A stretch of DNA of 64,000 nucleotides from Pedosphaera sp. (GCA_028293325.1 JAQGPA010000080.1:62001-126000), one strand, 5' to 3'; counted from the stretch's first letter, positions 44,865-54,717 are shown. Program-made: numbers and translations. Notes: generated by a model from the letters alone, not told the origin.

Positions 44865-45803
44865 ATGAAAACGACCAGACGCCCCAGTTACCGTGAACTC
44901 CTGGCGAACTCCGCCCAACCCACCGGCGTGGCTTGGGGAGTTTTCTCCGCCAGCCCTCAACGCGGCACCTTGAATTTCATTACGCCGGAGCGAATCGCCG
45001 ATGCCGCCAAATGCATCCAGTCTGGCCGCGTTTTCAACCTAAACTGGGAAATCACGCATCCCAGTCCCGGCCTCTTTAACCGGAAAGCGTGCAAGCACAA
45101 TTTTCCCGATGATCCAGCCTTCACCGGCGATTCCCTCGACCAGTTTGATTTGCACGGCTCCAGTCATTGGGAGGCCGCCAGCCATGTTCATCATTCCGAA
45201 CGCGGCCATTACCTGGGTTTAAAAAAAATCACCCGTCCGGAAGCCAATCCCATTGGCATCGACCAGTATGCCCGGCATGGCATCGTGGGCCGCGGTGTAC
45301 TGGTTGACATTGCGCGCCATCTAAAGAAGCAGGGGCGCCGATTGAGCCCAATTTCGCGAGACCCCATTACCCTGGCCGATCTCAAAGCCGCGTTGTCCAC
45401 TCAGAATACGGTTTTGCAGGAGGGGGACATTTTGCTTTGCCGCACCGGTTGGCTGACCGATTGGCGCACCATCCCGGAATTCCGGCATGACGTTGCCCGC
45501 AATCCCCAAATCCCCGGGCTCAGCGGCGCGGCAAAAATGGCCGAGTTCCTTTGGGACGCCGGCATCGCCGCAATTGCGTCGGATAATCCCACCGTCGAAG
45601 TCTATCCTTTTGAGAGCGACGCAGACAATCTGCATCACCGGCTGCTGGTCAATTTGGGCATGCCGCTGGGCAAAATGTTTGATCTGGATCTCCTGGCCGC
45701 GGCTTGCAACGACGAACGCCGCTATGAGTTCTTCTTCTCCTCCGCCCCGCTCAATGTGCCCGGCGGCACGGGTTCGCCGGCCAATGCACTGGCCATTCGT
45801 TGA
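44865..45803 (+). CDS. Cyclase-family (kynurenine formamidase-like) metal-dependent hydrolase
   Basis: Start at ATG 44865; a GTG at 44856 is in frame. The 312-residue protein matches the PF04199 cyclase family. The usual HxGTHxDxPxH zinc motif appears as DLHGSSHWEAASHVHHSERG, with Glu in place of Asp. Later there is GRGVLVDIARHL, LQEGDILLCRTGWL, and DNPTVEVYPF. Family members hydrolyse N-formylkynurenine or related amides and lactones; length above 300 and the altered motif suggest another substrate. It is followed by htpG with a 78-base gap. Confidence 0.78.
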   Translation: MKTTRRPSYRELLANSAQPTGVAWGVFSASPQRGTLNFITPERIADAAKCIQSGRVFNLNWEITHPSPGLFNRKACKHNFPDDPAFTGDSLDQFDLHGSSHWEAASHVHHSERGHYLGLKKITRPEANPIGIDQYARHGIVGRGVLVDIARHLKKQGRRLSPISRDPITLADLKAALSTQNTVLQEGDILLCRTGWLTDWRTIPEFRHDVARNPQIPGLSGAAKMAEFLWDAGIAAIASDNPTVEVYPFESDADNLHHRLLVNLGMPLGKMFDLDLLAAACNDERRYEFFFSSAPLNVPGGTGSPANALAIR

Positions 45804-45881
45804 AATATCTTAAACAGGGCCACCGCTGACACGAGACCGGCATTGACGGAAAGAACGAAAACCTTTTATTGAAATATTACC

Positions 45882-47729
45882 ATGAGCACCACCGAGAAAC
45901 ATCATTTCCAAGCCGAGATCCAGCAACTGTTGGACATCGTCATCCACTCGCTTTACACCGATAAGGAAATCTTCGTGCGGGAGTTGATTTCCAATGCTGC
46001 GGATGCTTGTGAAAAATTGCGCTTTATCCAGGCTTCCGGCAACACGATCAATCAACCTGATTTGCCGCCGGCAATCTCCATCACCACCGGCGAAAACACC
46101 ATCACCCTTACCGACACCGGCATCGGCATGACCCATGGTGACCTCGTTGAAAATCTCGGCACCATCGCGCACTCCGGCACCAAGGCTTTTCTTAAACAAC
46201 TGGCCGAGGCAAAGAAACCGGATGCCAACCTCATCGGCCAGTTCGGCGTCGGCTTTTACTCCGCATTCATGGTCGCCAGCCGCGTCACCGTTCTTAGCCG
46301 CTCGCACCTGCCCGACGATCAAGGCTGGCAATGGACCAGCGAGGGCGCAGGCGGTTATGATCTCGAGCCCGCGAATGACCTGCCGCGCGGCACTAAGATC
46401 ATTTTGCAACTGAAGGATGACGCGCAGGAATTTGCTCAGCCCGAAGCCCTCGAACACATCATCAAGCGCTATTCCAACTTCGTCCAATTTCCCATCGAAC
46501 TGAACGGCCAGCGCCTTAATACCGTCTCGGCCATCTGGACCCGCAGCAAGAGCGACATCAAAGAGGAGGAATACAACGAGTTCTACCAGTATCTCGGTCA
46601 CGACCAGACCAATTCCCTCTATCGTCTCCACTTTACCGCCGATGCCCCGCTCTCCATCCAGTCCCTGCTGTTCGTCCCGGCGCATAATTTCGAAACCGCC
46701 GGCATGTCCCGCACCGAATCCGAAGTCCATCTCTACTGCCGCAAAGTTTTGATCCAGTCAAAGGCCAAGGGCCTCTTCCCCGAATGGCTCCGCTTCCTAA
46801 AAGGTGTGGTCGATAGCGAGGATTTGCCGCTCAACGTTTCGCGGGAAATGATGCAGGACTCCTCCCTCATGAAAAAGCTCAACCAGGTGCTCACCGGTCG
46901 CTTTCTCAAATTTTTGGAGGAGCAGTCGGAAAAAGACCCGGCCACTTACGAAAAATTTTATGAGCAGTATAACCGCTTTCTGAAGGAAGGTCTGGTTACT
47001 GATTTTACCCACAAACAGGCCTTGGGCAAATTGCTCCGTTACGAATCCTCCACTCTCCCCCGCGAAACCCGCACTTCCCTGGCGGACTATGTCAAACGCA
47101 TGGCTGCCGATCAAAAGGACATCTACTACCTCATCGCGCCCAACCGCGAAGCTGCCGAAAGCAGCCCTTACTTCGAAGTCTTCCACGCCCGTAAATTCGA
47201 AGTCCTCTTCCTTTACGATCCCTGGGACGAATTTGTCATGGAACATCTCCACGAAGTGGACGCCAAACCGTTGCGCTCCGCCGAAAAAGCGGAACTCGAC
47301 CTCGCTGACACCGCCTCCAAAGAGGGTGCGCTCTCGGACGAGCAAGCCCAAGCCCTTGCCAAATGGATGAAGGAAATTTTCGGCGACCGCGTCAACGAAG
47401 TCCGCGCCTCCAAACGCCTTGTCGGCAGTCCCGCCGTCATTCTCGACAGCGATAAATTTATGACCTCCTCCATGCGTCGCATCATGAAGTCCATGAAACG
47501 CGAAAGCGAATCACCCCTGGCCGTCCGCAACGATCTGGAAATCAACCCCGCCCATCCCCTCATGGCGCGCCTCGACAAAATGCGCGTCGCGGACGCTGCT
47601 CTCGCCACCAAAGTGGCGGACCAGATCCTCGACAATTCCCGTGTCGCCGCCGGCCTGTTGGAAGACCCACGCGCGATGCTCCAGCGCCTCAACGAACTGC
47701 TCGAACAGGTGCTCTCCGCAAAAACTTAG
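45882..47729 (+). CDS. htpG: Molecular chaperone HtpG (Hsp90)
   Basis: A 615-residue Hsp90. The N-terminal ATPase has FVRELISNAADACEKLR, LTDTGIGMTHGDLVENLGTI (in the Bergerat fold), and QFGVGFYSAFMVAS. The middle domain has GVVDSEDLPLNVSREMMQ, and the C-terminal dimerisation domain starts near residue 510. It assists folding and remodelling of client proteins. The length is normal and no charged eukaryotic linker is present. Confidence 0.96.
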   Translation: MSTTEKHHFQAEIQQLLDIVIHSLYTDKEIFVRELISNAADACEKLRFIQASGNTINQPDLPPAISITTGENTITLTDTGIGMTHGDLVENLGTIAHSGTKAFLKQLAEAKKPDANLIGQFGVGFYSAFMVASRVTVLSRSHLPDDQGWQWTSEGAGGYDLEPANDLPRGTKIILQLKDDAQEFAQPEALEHIIKRYSNFVQFPIELNGQRLNTVSAIWTRSKSDIKEEEYNEFYQYLGHDQTNSLYRLHFTADAPLSIQSLLFVPAHNFETAGMSRTESEVHLYCRKVLIQSKAKGLFPEWLRFLKGVVDSEDLPLNVSREMMQDSSLMKKLNQVLTGRFLKFLEEQSEKDPATYEKFYEQYNRFLKEGLVTDFTHKQALGKLLRYESSTLPRETRTSLADYVKRMAADQKDIYYLIAPNREAAESSPYFEVFHARKFEVLFLYDPWDEFVMEHLHEVDAKPLRSAEKAELDLADTASKEGALSDEQAQALAKWMKEIFGDRVNEVRASKRLVGSPAVILDSDKFMTSSMRRIMKSMKRESESPLAVRNDLEINPAHPLMARLDKMRVADAALATKVADQILDNSRVAAGLLEDPRAMLQRLNELLEQVLSAKT

Positions 47730-47750
47730 AATCCGGCTATCAGCCCGGCT

Positions 47751-48005
47751 CTAATTATTGCGATGGTTCGCGGTGCGCAACTCGCGCTCCGCCTGGGCCC
47801 AATCTTCCGCATCACGGCCGTCGCTCTTCCCGCGCGCCACATAAAGCTCATAAGCGCGCCGCGCTATATCTTCGCTCGTGGGTGTCAGCTTCGACTTCAC
47901 GGTTTCAGTCTTGGCTGCAACGGCTTCGGGCTTCGCCGTCCGGGTTTCTGTCGTCACTGTTGTTTTGCTCTGCGGGGTCGTTTTTCTTTGCGTTTCAGGC
48001 TTCAT
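47751..48005 (-). CDS. DUF2934-family small protein
   Basis: Start placed at ATG 48005 (MKPETQRKTTPQ); the frame extends to a GTG at 48032. The 84-residue protein has a Lys/Thr/Ala-rich N-terminal half likely disordered (about 1-45) and a C-terminal DUF2934 motif: ARRAYELYVARGKSDGRDAE then WAQAERELR. Such proteins are common in Acidobacteria, Verrucomicrobia and Proteobacteria, with no known biochemical role. It is convergent with htpG. Confidence 0.8.
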   Translation of the reverse strand: MKPETQRKTTPQSKTTVTTETRTAKPEAVAAKTETVKSKLTPTSEDIARRAYELYVARGKSDGRDAEDWAQAERELRTANHRNN

Positions 48006-48225
48006 TTGGTTTCGTAGGTTATTTCCAGTCACCGATCAAAGTTTGGGATTAACCGGCTCTTGGAAGTCAGGTGGTGAAGTTGGTTTTTCACCGCCGCCAT
48101 CATGCCCCCTCCCTCGCACATATCAAGTCACGAATGCGTCACAAACCCGTCCGCGCCGTGCCAATTCGTATTTTATTCAACACCAACAACTTGAAAATTT
48201 CCGGAAGCTGTTTTCCCTATCCTGC

Positions 48226-48295
48226 ATCTGCGTTCATCTGAGTTTATCGGCGGTTAAAATCCCCTTCCGCGTTCATCCATGTGCCTGTGCGGTTT
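48226..48295. repeat. Dispersed phased repeat (CTGCGTTCATCTG-like)
   Basis: This tract reads as several CATCTG/GTTCATC/GTTTATC units spaced about 10-11 bases (for example CATCTGCGTTCATCTGAG at its left). A related tract lies at 56341-56380 in this window. Such degenerate phased repeats occur in intergenic DNA of many environmental genomes. Here it lies downstream of the NDH-2/cNMP gene. Confidence 0.4.
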
Positions 48296-49913
48296 AACTT
48301 CTCGGTTCCAGCTCTCTCGCCTCCGGCCTCTCCGGCTCCCCGTCCGCCTCCAGCAAATTGCGAAACGCCTCGCTCGCTTCGCGAAGCGTTTTATAAGCCT
48401 TCTCGCTCACCGAAACCAGCGTGCTCGGCTCCGCCGCCATCGCGCTGAAATACGCCACCCCGTCCCCCTCCAGCGCCCGCTCCCCAAAATGCTGCCCCGC
48501 CATCACTGACTTCACCAGCCGATCTCCCTCAAACAAATCCACCCGCCCCTCCTTGAGTATGTAAAAGGATTTCGCCGGCTCGCCGGTGTTAAAAACCACA
48601 TCTCCCTTTTCCAGATGCACTTCCTGCAACAACTCCGTCGGCGCGGGCAGCAGCAGGCTGATGTCCCGCGGAAAGAACAAATCCATCGTCCAATCCACCA
48701 TCACTTTTAATTTCCGCTGCAACCCGGGCAACTTGAACAAATACACGGTCCGCCACATCCACCACGCAATAAAACCGGAAAACCGCATCCCCAATATTTC
48801 CGCCACCGCCACGTGATGCCCAATCGACGCCATTTGCCCTAGGTTTCTATGAAAAAATGGCTTCGGCTTTTCCTGCCTCAAAGATCGTGCCAGGTTTTTG
48901 CCCAGCAATTTCCCCTGTCGTTCCGCAAACTGCGCGGTGGGCGGGGAAGCCGGCTTGTCATCCATCGGCACCGCCGCGCAATCACCCGCCGCCCATAACC
49001 ACTCCCGTCCCTTCACCTGCATCGTCCTTTCGGTCACAATCCGCCCCTTGTATGTCTCCAAACCATGCCGACGGCACAATTCCACCACCAGCGGATGGGG
49101 CGCATTCCCCACCGTGGATAGCACCGTGGCCGTCTCAATCGACTCGCCCTTGTCAAAAAACACGCGGCTCGCCGTCATCGACATCACGCGCGTATTTAGC
49201 TTGATTTCCATCCCGCGCGCGCGCAACTTCCGCTCCGCATAACACCCCAGCGACTTCCCCACCTCCGGCAGCAAATGCGGCCCGCTTTGCACTAAAATCA
49301 CCCGCAATTGCGCCTTCGCCAGGTTATGATACAACGGCTTCGCTTCCTGCATGAAATCCAGCATTTGCCCCGCCATCTCCACGCCGGAATACCCGCCTCC
49401 CACCACCACAAAAGTCAGCAATCGCTGCCACACGTCCCGGTCGGATTCCAGATTCGCCTCCTCCAGCCGGTTAATCATCGTTGCCCGCAGCCGCAACACA
49501 TCCCCCACATTTTTCAGTACCAGGCTGTGCTCCGGCATCCCCGGCACCCGGCTCAAATCCACCACGCTCCCCAGCGCCAAAACCAGATGCTCAAACTCCA
49601 CTTCCGTGTTTTTCGTGAACCGTCCCGCATCCAGCATCAGCCGCCGCCGCGCCAAGTCCACCTCCGCAATCTGTCCCCGAAATACATTCACTCCGCGACA
49701 AAACTGCCGCAACGGATTCACCACATCCAGCGGCGACAACGACGCCCCCGCCACCTCCGCCAGCATCGGTTGAAAAACCATCACGTTCTGCTCCGCAATC
49801 AACCCCACCCTTTGGATGCTCTCCCGGCCCAGCGCCCGCGCCAGCGTCTTCGCGCAATACGCCCCCGCAAATCCGCCGCCCGCAATAACTATCTCCAGTT
49901 TCATAATATTCAA
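48294..49913 (-). CDS. NDH-2-like NAD(P)H dehydrogenase fused to a cyclic-nucleotide-binding domain
   Basis: A 539-residue protein. The N-terminal flavoprotein has the FAD motif IVIAGGGFAGAYCAKTL, HLVLALGSVVDLSRVPG, a second dinucleotide motif FVVVGGGYSGVEMAGQM and the C-terminal FAD-contact AAGDCAAVP. After about residue 400 a membrane-binding helix region (WWMWRTVYLFKLPG) and a CRP-like sensory domain follow: VHLEKGDVVFNTGEPAKSFY and GQHFGERALEGDG. NDH-2 enzymes pass electrons from NADH to quinone without pumping. The cNMP domain suggests allosteric control, but whether it binds cAMP or cGMP is untested: the phosphate-binding RxxxAA element is not clear (FSAMAAEPSTLVSVS). Confidence 0.88.
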   Translation of the reverse strand: MNIMKLEIVIAGGGFAGAYCAKTLARALGRESIQRVGLIAEQNVMVFQPMLAEVAGASLSPLDVVNPLRQFCRGVNVFRGQIAEVDLARRRLMLDAGRFTKNTEVEFEHLVLALGSVVDLSRVPGMPEHSLVLKNVGDVLRLRATMINRLEEANLESDRDVWQRLLTFVVVGGGYSGVEMAGQMLDFMQEAKPLYHNLAKAQLRVILVQSGPHLLPEVGKSLGCYAERKLRARGMEIKLNTRVMSMTASRVFFDKGESIETATVLSTVGNAPHPLVVELCRRHGLETYKGRIVTERTMQVKGREWLWAAGDCAAVPMDDKPASPPTAQFAERQGKLLGKNLARSLRQEKPKPFFHRNLGQMASIGHHVAVAEILGMRFSGFIAWWMWRTVYLFKLPGLQRKLKVMVDWTMDLFFPRDISLLLPAPTELLQEVHLEKGDVVFNTGEPAKSFYILKEGRVDLFEGDRLVKSVMAGQHFGERALEGDGVAYFSAMAAEPSTLVSVSEKAYKTLREASEAFRNLLEADGEPERPEARELEPRS

Positions 49914-50112
49914 GCGCGTCTCCTTTAAACGCTGGCTACAGCCTTGGAATAAAATTTACCCCTTCCCCATATCAAGTCAAAGCTGCCGGGATTATTCGCC
50001 TCGCATCTGGGCAAAAAGTGTGAGCGATTGAAGCCTTGCCTTCCGTTCTCCCCAACCTGGCTCCCCATAAGTCAGACCGAAGGAAATCATATAAATTATT
50101 AGCCATCAACTT

Positions 50113-50120
50113 GAAGAGGA
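50113..50120 (+). promoter_or_regulatory. Ribosome-binding site of the small upstream ORF
   Basis: GAAGAGGA lies seven bases before ATG 50128, a good spacing for translation. It supports that the small ORF is expressed. Confidence 0.4.
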
Positions 50121-50127
50121 TTACGTT

Positions 50128-50388
50128 ATGAGTGGTGTTGAAAAATTTTTGGGCGTGACTTTTGGAACGGACGAAATGAGAAAACACTCGAATGAAAATG
50201 TACGATCGGGCGATATGCGAATACACTTAATAGGGCGGCAAACTTGTTTTGATACCGCAGAGCGGTCAAAGCAACTTACGTTTAAGGAAAAAAGCGCCAT
50301 AACTGCCGGACCGCCAGCCAGCGCTCTTCAAAAGATTCTCCGGGAAATATCCAAAACGAGCCTGGGTATCAACAGCAACCAGCAATGA
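50128..50388 (+). CDS. Small ORF of unknown function upstream of the large sensor kinase
   Basis: An 86-residue ORF with no recognised motif. It is mildly basic with segments VRSGDMRIHLIGRQTC and LQKILREISKTSLGINS. Its stop is three bases before the kinase start, and the kinase has no good ribosome-binding site of its own, so translation may be coupled. It could be a leader ORF or a real small partner protein. Confidence 0.4.
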   Translation: MSGVEKFLGVTFGTDEMRKHSNENVRSGDMRIHLIGRQTCFDTAERSKQLTFKEKSAITAGPPASALQKILREISKTSLGINSNQQ

Positions 50389-50391
50389 CAT

Positions 50392-53300
50392 ATGTCATCA
50401 GATGATAAGCACTTGCACCCGTTTACGACTGGGAGAGACCGACCCCGCGTTGCCCATTCAGTGTCGGTGCGTTATGCCATAGCCGGAATATGCGTGCTGC
50501 TGGCCTTTGGCTTTAGCCTGGCACTTGAACCGTTTGTTGGTCATCAATCTCCATTCATCCTCTTTGTTGCGGCGTCCTTCTTCGCTGCTTGGTATGGCGG
50601 CCTTGGACCTGGCTTGTTGGCACTCGTGGCTGGATTCCTGCTCGGTGACTTTTTCTTTATGCAGCCCCGGTATAGGATCGGGCCGCAAAGTCCCTCCGAT
50701 TTGGCTTTGATGCTCATCTATGCCACCACCGCAGCCGTCGGATTGGCGGCCATTCACAATCTGCACCGCACTAAAAATCGCGCAGAGCGAATCCGCCATG
50801 TCGCCGGGAAGCTGGAGCACGACGTTGAACAACATTCCCGGACGGAAGAAGCCGTCCGCTCAGCCAAGGAAAAGCTGGATTTTGCCTTGGAAGCGGCCCG
50901 CCTCTGCACTTGGGATTTAAATCTTCAAACTTGTGACTTTGAATGGTCTTGCAATCGCGAACGACTGCTTGGCCCGGGACAAGGCTCCTTTCATGGCAGG
51001 ATTACAGATTTCACATCAACCCACGTTCACCCGGACGACCGCCTGCCCTTTGCTCATGCCCTGACGTCCTGCATCGCGGAGCGAAAGCCCTGCGATCTGG
51101 AATTCCGGGTCGTTTGGGCCGACGGCAGTATTCATTGGATTCTGGCCAAGGGCAGAATACTGCACGACGGGCACCAACGCTCGGACCTGATGAACGGCGT
51201 CATGATGGATATCACCGAGCGCAAGCGGTCCAGCGACCATATAATCGGATCGGAACGATTTATTCGATCAGCTCTGAATTCCCTGGGCTCGCACATCGCC
51301 ATCCTTGATCAGGATGGCACCATCTTGGAGGTCAATCAGGCATGGCGCGACTTCGCACTGGCCAATAACTTGCAGATGGATTTATTCGGTATGGGTGCCA
51401 ATTACCTCTTTATTTGTGACCAGACTCAAGGCGGTGAGCAAGCAGAGGCCCGGATGGCTGCCGCCGGAATTCGAGCAGTTGCGAGCGGAGAGCGGCAGTG
51501 GTTCTCCATGGAATACCCCGGCCATTCGTCCACCGAGCGACGCTGGTTCACCATGCGCGTGACACGGTTTGAAGGCGATGGCTTCCTGCGCCTGGTGATA
51601 TCCCATCAGAATGTCACCAGCCTTAAACTGGCTGAAACAGCGCTTCGCCAAAGCGAGGAACGCTATCGCGCATTGTCGGATGCAACATTCGATGCGGTCA
51701 TGATCCACGAGAATGGCAATCCACTGGAGGTGAACCACAGCTTTTGCCGGATGTTCGGTTATGAGCTTGAAGAACTGCTCGGCAAAGGGAATGCGGTGGA
51801 TTTGTTGGTCGAACCGGAATACAAAATGAAAGTTCTGGAAAAAATCCAAACCGGTTCCGAAGAGCCCTACGAAGCCTTGGTCCGGAGAAAAAATGGCTCA
51901 AAGCTCCTCGTGGAAATGCGCGCCCGCAACTTGACCTACCGGGGGCGCCCCGTTCGCATTGTTTCAGCCTACGATATTACCGAGCGTAAGCGCGCCGAGG
52001 AGGAACTGCGGCAAACTCTCTCATTATTAAGCACCACGCTCGAATCGACGGTTGAAGGCATCCTCGTAGTCGATCTGACGGGCAAGGTTGTAAGTTATAA
52101 TCATAAATTCGCGACGATGTGGCGGATTCCCGAGACGCTTCTGGCTCCCCAGGATGATGCCATGCTTTTGAACCATGTCCTGTATCAATTATTAGAACCG
52201 GAAGCATTTTTGCGCAAGGTTCAGGAAATCTTGAGTCAACCCGAAGCCGAGAGCCTGGATGAATTAAGATTTAAGGATGGCCGGGTATTTGAGCGTCATT
52301 CCCAACCCCATCGCGTCGGCAACCGGATTGTGGGTCGGGTCTGGAATTTTCACGATGTGACTGAACGCCGTCGGATCGAAGAGGCCGTGCGCAAAAGCGA
52401 AGCGCAACTCCACGAACTTGCGGACGCCATGCCCCAAATTGTTTGGACGGCTCTGCCGGACGGAAGAATGGAATATGTCAACAAGCGCTGGCTTGAACAT
52501 ACCGATCCCTCCAGGGAACAGCTTTATATCTACAAGGCTTGGAAAATGATGCTCCATCCGTCTGATGTGGCCCGAGCCTTGGCCACCGTGCACCACGCCT
52601 TCCAAGCCGGCCAAACATTTCAGATGGAAGTTCGCATTAAACAAAAGGAGGGCGGCTATCGTTGGCATCTGGCCCGTGCGCTCCCGGTCTGGGATGAAGC
52701 GGGCAGGATTTTCCGCTGGTTTGGCACCTGCACTGACATTGAAGATCAAAAGCTAATCGAGCAGGACTTGCAATGGGCCAAGGAACAAATTGCTCACCAT
52801 GCCCGATATTTGGAAGCGCGGGTCACCGAACGCACCGCGAAACTTGAAACCACCATCCGGTCTCTGGAAGGAGTTTTATACCACATTGCCCATGACCTGC
52901 GCGCACCGCTTCGGACCATGGCGGGCTTTGCCCAGATGCTGGTGGATAATCAGCTTTCACAATTAGATGATGAAGGCAGAGATTCTGTGGAGCGCATTAT
53001 CGGCGGAGCCAGGCGTATGGATCAACTTATACAGGACCTCCTGGCCTACGGACGCTTGGGCCATTTAAGAATATCCTTCAGCCGCGTGGATCTGGAAAAA
53101 TCGGTGGAACGAGTGCTGCAATCCTTGGCCCTGGACATTAAGGCGAAAAAAGCCGAAGTGGAAGTGCGTCAGCCGTTGGGGACTGTCTGGGCCGATCCCC
53201 ATGTGCTCGATCAGGTATTGAATTCCCTGATAAAAAACGCATTAACCTTTGTTGACCCAAAGGTCACCCCGCATATCACCATTTGGGCGCAACGACAGAA

Positions 53301-53589
53301 CACTGCTCTGCGGCTCTGGATTCAGGACAATGGCATCGGAATCGACATGGAGCACTGGGAAAAAATCTTCCGTGTTTTCGAACGCTTGCACGGCACGCAT
53401 GAGTACACTGGCACCGGCATCGGCTTGGCGATCGTCTGGAAAGGGATGGAAAGGATGGGCGGCTCCACCGGAGTAGAATCCGAACCCGGCGCCGGCAGCC
53501 GGTTTTGGCTGGAATGGCCTGTTGAGCCGGGAAAAAAGACTGTGTCGGTGCCAGAAACCGAAACTTCCGGATCAGCAATGCGCCCATAG
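50392..53589 (+). CDS. Membrane-bound multi-PAS hybrid-less sensor histidine kinase
   Basis: A 1065-residue kinase. The N-terminus has a DUF4118-like (KdpD-type) membrane domain (about 28-125, with FAAWYGGLGPGLLALVAGF). It is followed by five PAS-like domains at about 150-270, 285-400, 415-535, 545-660 and 670-790, several ending in PAC motifs (MDITERKRSS, YDITERKRAEE, FHDVTERRRIEE). A coiled coil leads to the HisKA domain with phosphoacceptor His834 in YHIAHDLRAPLRTM, and an HATPase domain with NSLIKNALTFV, DNGIGID and GTGIGLAI. It has no receiver domain. No adjacent response regulator is seen, so its partner is elsewhere. Confidence 0.92.
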   Translation: MSSDDKHLHPFTTGRDRPRVAHSVSVRYAIAGICVLLAFGFSLALEPFVGHQSPFILFVAASFFAAWYGGLGPGLLALVAGFLLGDFFFMQPRYRIGPQSPSDLALMLIYATTAAVGLAAIHNLHRTKNRAERIRHVAGKLEHDVEQHSRTEEAVRSAKEKLDFALEAARLCTWDLNLQTCDFEWSCNRERLLGPGQGSFHGRITDFTSTHVHPDDRLPFAHALTSCIAERKPCDLEFRVVWADGSIHWILAKGRILHDGHQRSDLMNGVMMDITERKRSSDHIIGSERFIRSALNSLGSHIAILDQDGTILEVNQAWRDFALANNLQMDLFGMGANYLFICDQTQGGEQAEARMAAAGIRAVASGERQWFSMEYPGHSSTERRWFTMRVTRFEGDGFLRLVISHQNVTSLKLAETALRQSEERYRALSDATFDAVMIHENGNPLEVNHSFCRMFGYELEELLGKGNAVDLLVEPEYKMKVLEKIQTGSEEPYEALVRRKNGSKLLVEMRARNLTYRGRPVRIVSAYDITERKRAEEELRQTLSLLSTTLESTVEGILVVDLTGKVVSYNHKFATMWRIPETLLAPQDDAMLLNHVLYQLLEPEAFLRKVQEILSQPEAESLDELRFKDGRVFERHSQPHRVGNRIVGRVWNFHDVTERRRIEEAVRKSEAQLHELADAMPQIVWTALPDGRMEYVNKRWLEHTDPSREQLYIYKAWKMMLHPSDVARALATVHHAFQAGQTFQMEVRIKQKEGGYRWHLARALPVWDEAGRIFRWFGTCTDIEDQKLIEQDLQWAKEQIAHHARYLEARVTERTAKLETTIRSLEGVLYHIAHDLRAPLRTMAGFAQMLVDNQLSQLDDEGRDSVERIIGGARRMDQLIQDLLAYGRLGHLRISFSRVDLEKSVERVLQSLALDIKAKKAEVEVRQPLGTVWADPHVLDQVLNSLIKNALTFVDPKVTPHITIWAQRQNTALRLWIQDNGIGIDMEHWEKIFRVFERLHGTHEYTGTGIGLAIVWKGMERMGGSTGVESEPGAGSRFWLEWPVEPGKKTVSVPETETSGSAMRP

Positions 53590-53698
53590 CTGCAAAGGAT
53601 TCCCCCGGACCTTTGAACCGTTATCGTGCTCAGTGTACATAAATGGCGCCGCAAAACGACAAGCTTGTGACCGCCTGAGTGTATGTTACGCTGCCAGC

Positions 53699-54715
53699 AT
53701 GGATGCCGCCGATTGGGTCAATCTCAATGATGAAGAATTGCTGGAAAAAAGAATTTCCCAGCTTGTCCTGAAGCTGGAAGGCACCGAACTTCAGCCGCTT
53801 ATTAGCCAGTTCTATGATGAGCTTTCCCAAAAGGGACTCGTCTTTCATCCCCCCTGCCATGTTGGCGACGAATGGTTTGTTCCCGTCGGCATCCCGGCAA
53901 TCTTCATCCCGTTTTTTCTTGTGCATGACCGCCTGCGCAAACTGGAGCGCAAAATGATTCTCGAAGTGGAAGGCGAAACACCCGAATGGTTTATGAGACT
54001 GATGCGCCATGAGGCCGCCCATGCCTATTCCTACGCGTATCAACTCTATAAAAAGAAAAAATGGCAGCAGGCTTTTGGCCTTGCCTCCACTGAGGAGACG
54101 GAGTTTTATCGTCCTCGCCCTTACAGCCGTTCCTACGTGGTGCACCTTGACGACTGGTATGCGCAAAGCCATCCCGACGAGGATTTCGCTGAGACGTTTG
54201 CCGTCTGGCTCACCCCGGGTCTCGACTGGCGGGCGCGTTACAAAGGCTGGAAAGCGTTGCAAAAGCTCGAATACCTCGATGAGCTCATGCGTTCCCTTGC
54301 CGGCAAGCCGCCCGTTCACCAACCCCTCTACCGCCCCGCTGACTACGATTGCCTTAACATCAAGCTCAAAACCTTCTACGCGCGCAAACGCAAGCTTTAC
54401 CAGGATTCGTATCCGGACTTCTATGACAACGACCTGAAACAACTCTTTGCCGCCGGACCCGAAGTCACCGGCAGATTCAAGGCTTCCGCCTATTTGCGGC
54501 AACGCCGACGCCAACTAATGGATTCGGTCTGCCAATGGACCAATGAAAAGAAATATCGCGTGAACAAGCTGTTAACCCGCCTGATAGACCGTTGCGACCA
54601 GCTCGACCTCTACATCCATGCGGACGACGCACAACAAAATCTGCAAGTCTCCTCTTATATTACCACCCTGGTGATGAACTATCTGTTCACCGGCAAATTC
54701 AAACGCACCAAGTAA
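53699..54715 (+). CDS. Putative zinc-binding metallopeptidase (Peptidase_Mx-like)
   Basis: Start ATG 53699 (MDAADWVNLNDEELLEKRI); the longer frame to 53522 overlaps the kinase gene. The 338-residue protein has MRHEAAHAYSYAYQLYKK, where the HEAAH motif holds two zinc ligands and the catalytic Glu, and PDEDFAETFAVWLTPG, which supplies a further Glu ligand as in the PF15887 group. It lacks a signal peptide and is probably cytoplasmic. The next gene, an ATP-grasp ligase, begins two bases after the stop, so they act together. I expect a peptide-processing role in making or trimming a ligated peptide. Confidence 0.8.
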   Translation: MDAADWVNLNDEELLEKRISQLVLKLEGTELQPLISQFYDELSQKGLVFHPPCHVGDEWFVPVGIPAIFIPFFLVHDRLRKLERKMILEVEGETPEWFMRLMRHEAAHAYSYAYQLYKKKKWQQAFGLASTEETEFYRPRPYSRSYVVHLDDWYAQSHPDEDFAETFAVWLTPGLDWRARYKGWKALQKLEYLDELMRSLAGKPPVHQPLYRPADYDCLNIKLKTFYARKRKLYQDSYPDFYDNDLKQLFAAGPEVTGRFKASAYLRQRRRQLMDSVCQWTNEKKYRVNKLLTRLIDRCDQLDLYIHADDAQQNLQVSSYITTLVMNYLFTGKFKRTK

Positions 54716-54717
54716 CC

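Noticed and set aside
45843-45872. TTGACG and TATTGA as an htpG promoter
   Set aside because: The start of transcription would fall about three bases before the ATG, leaving no leader, so I did not list it.
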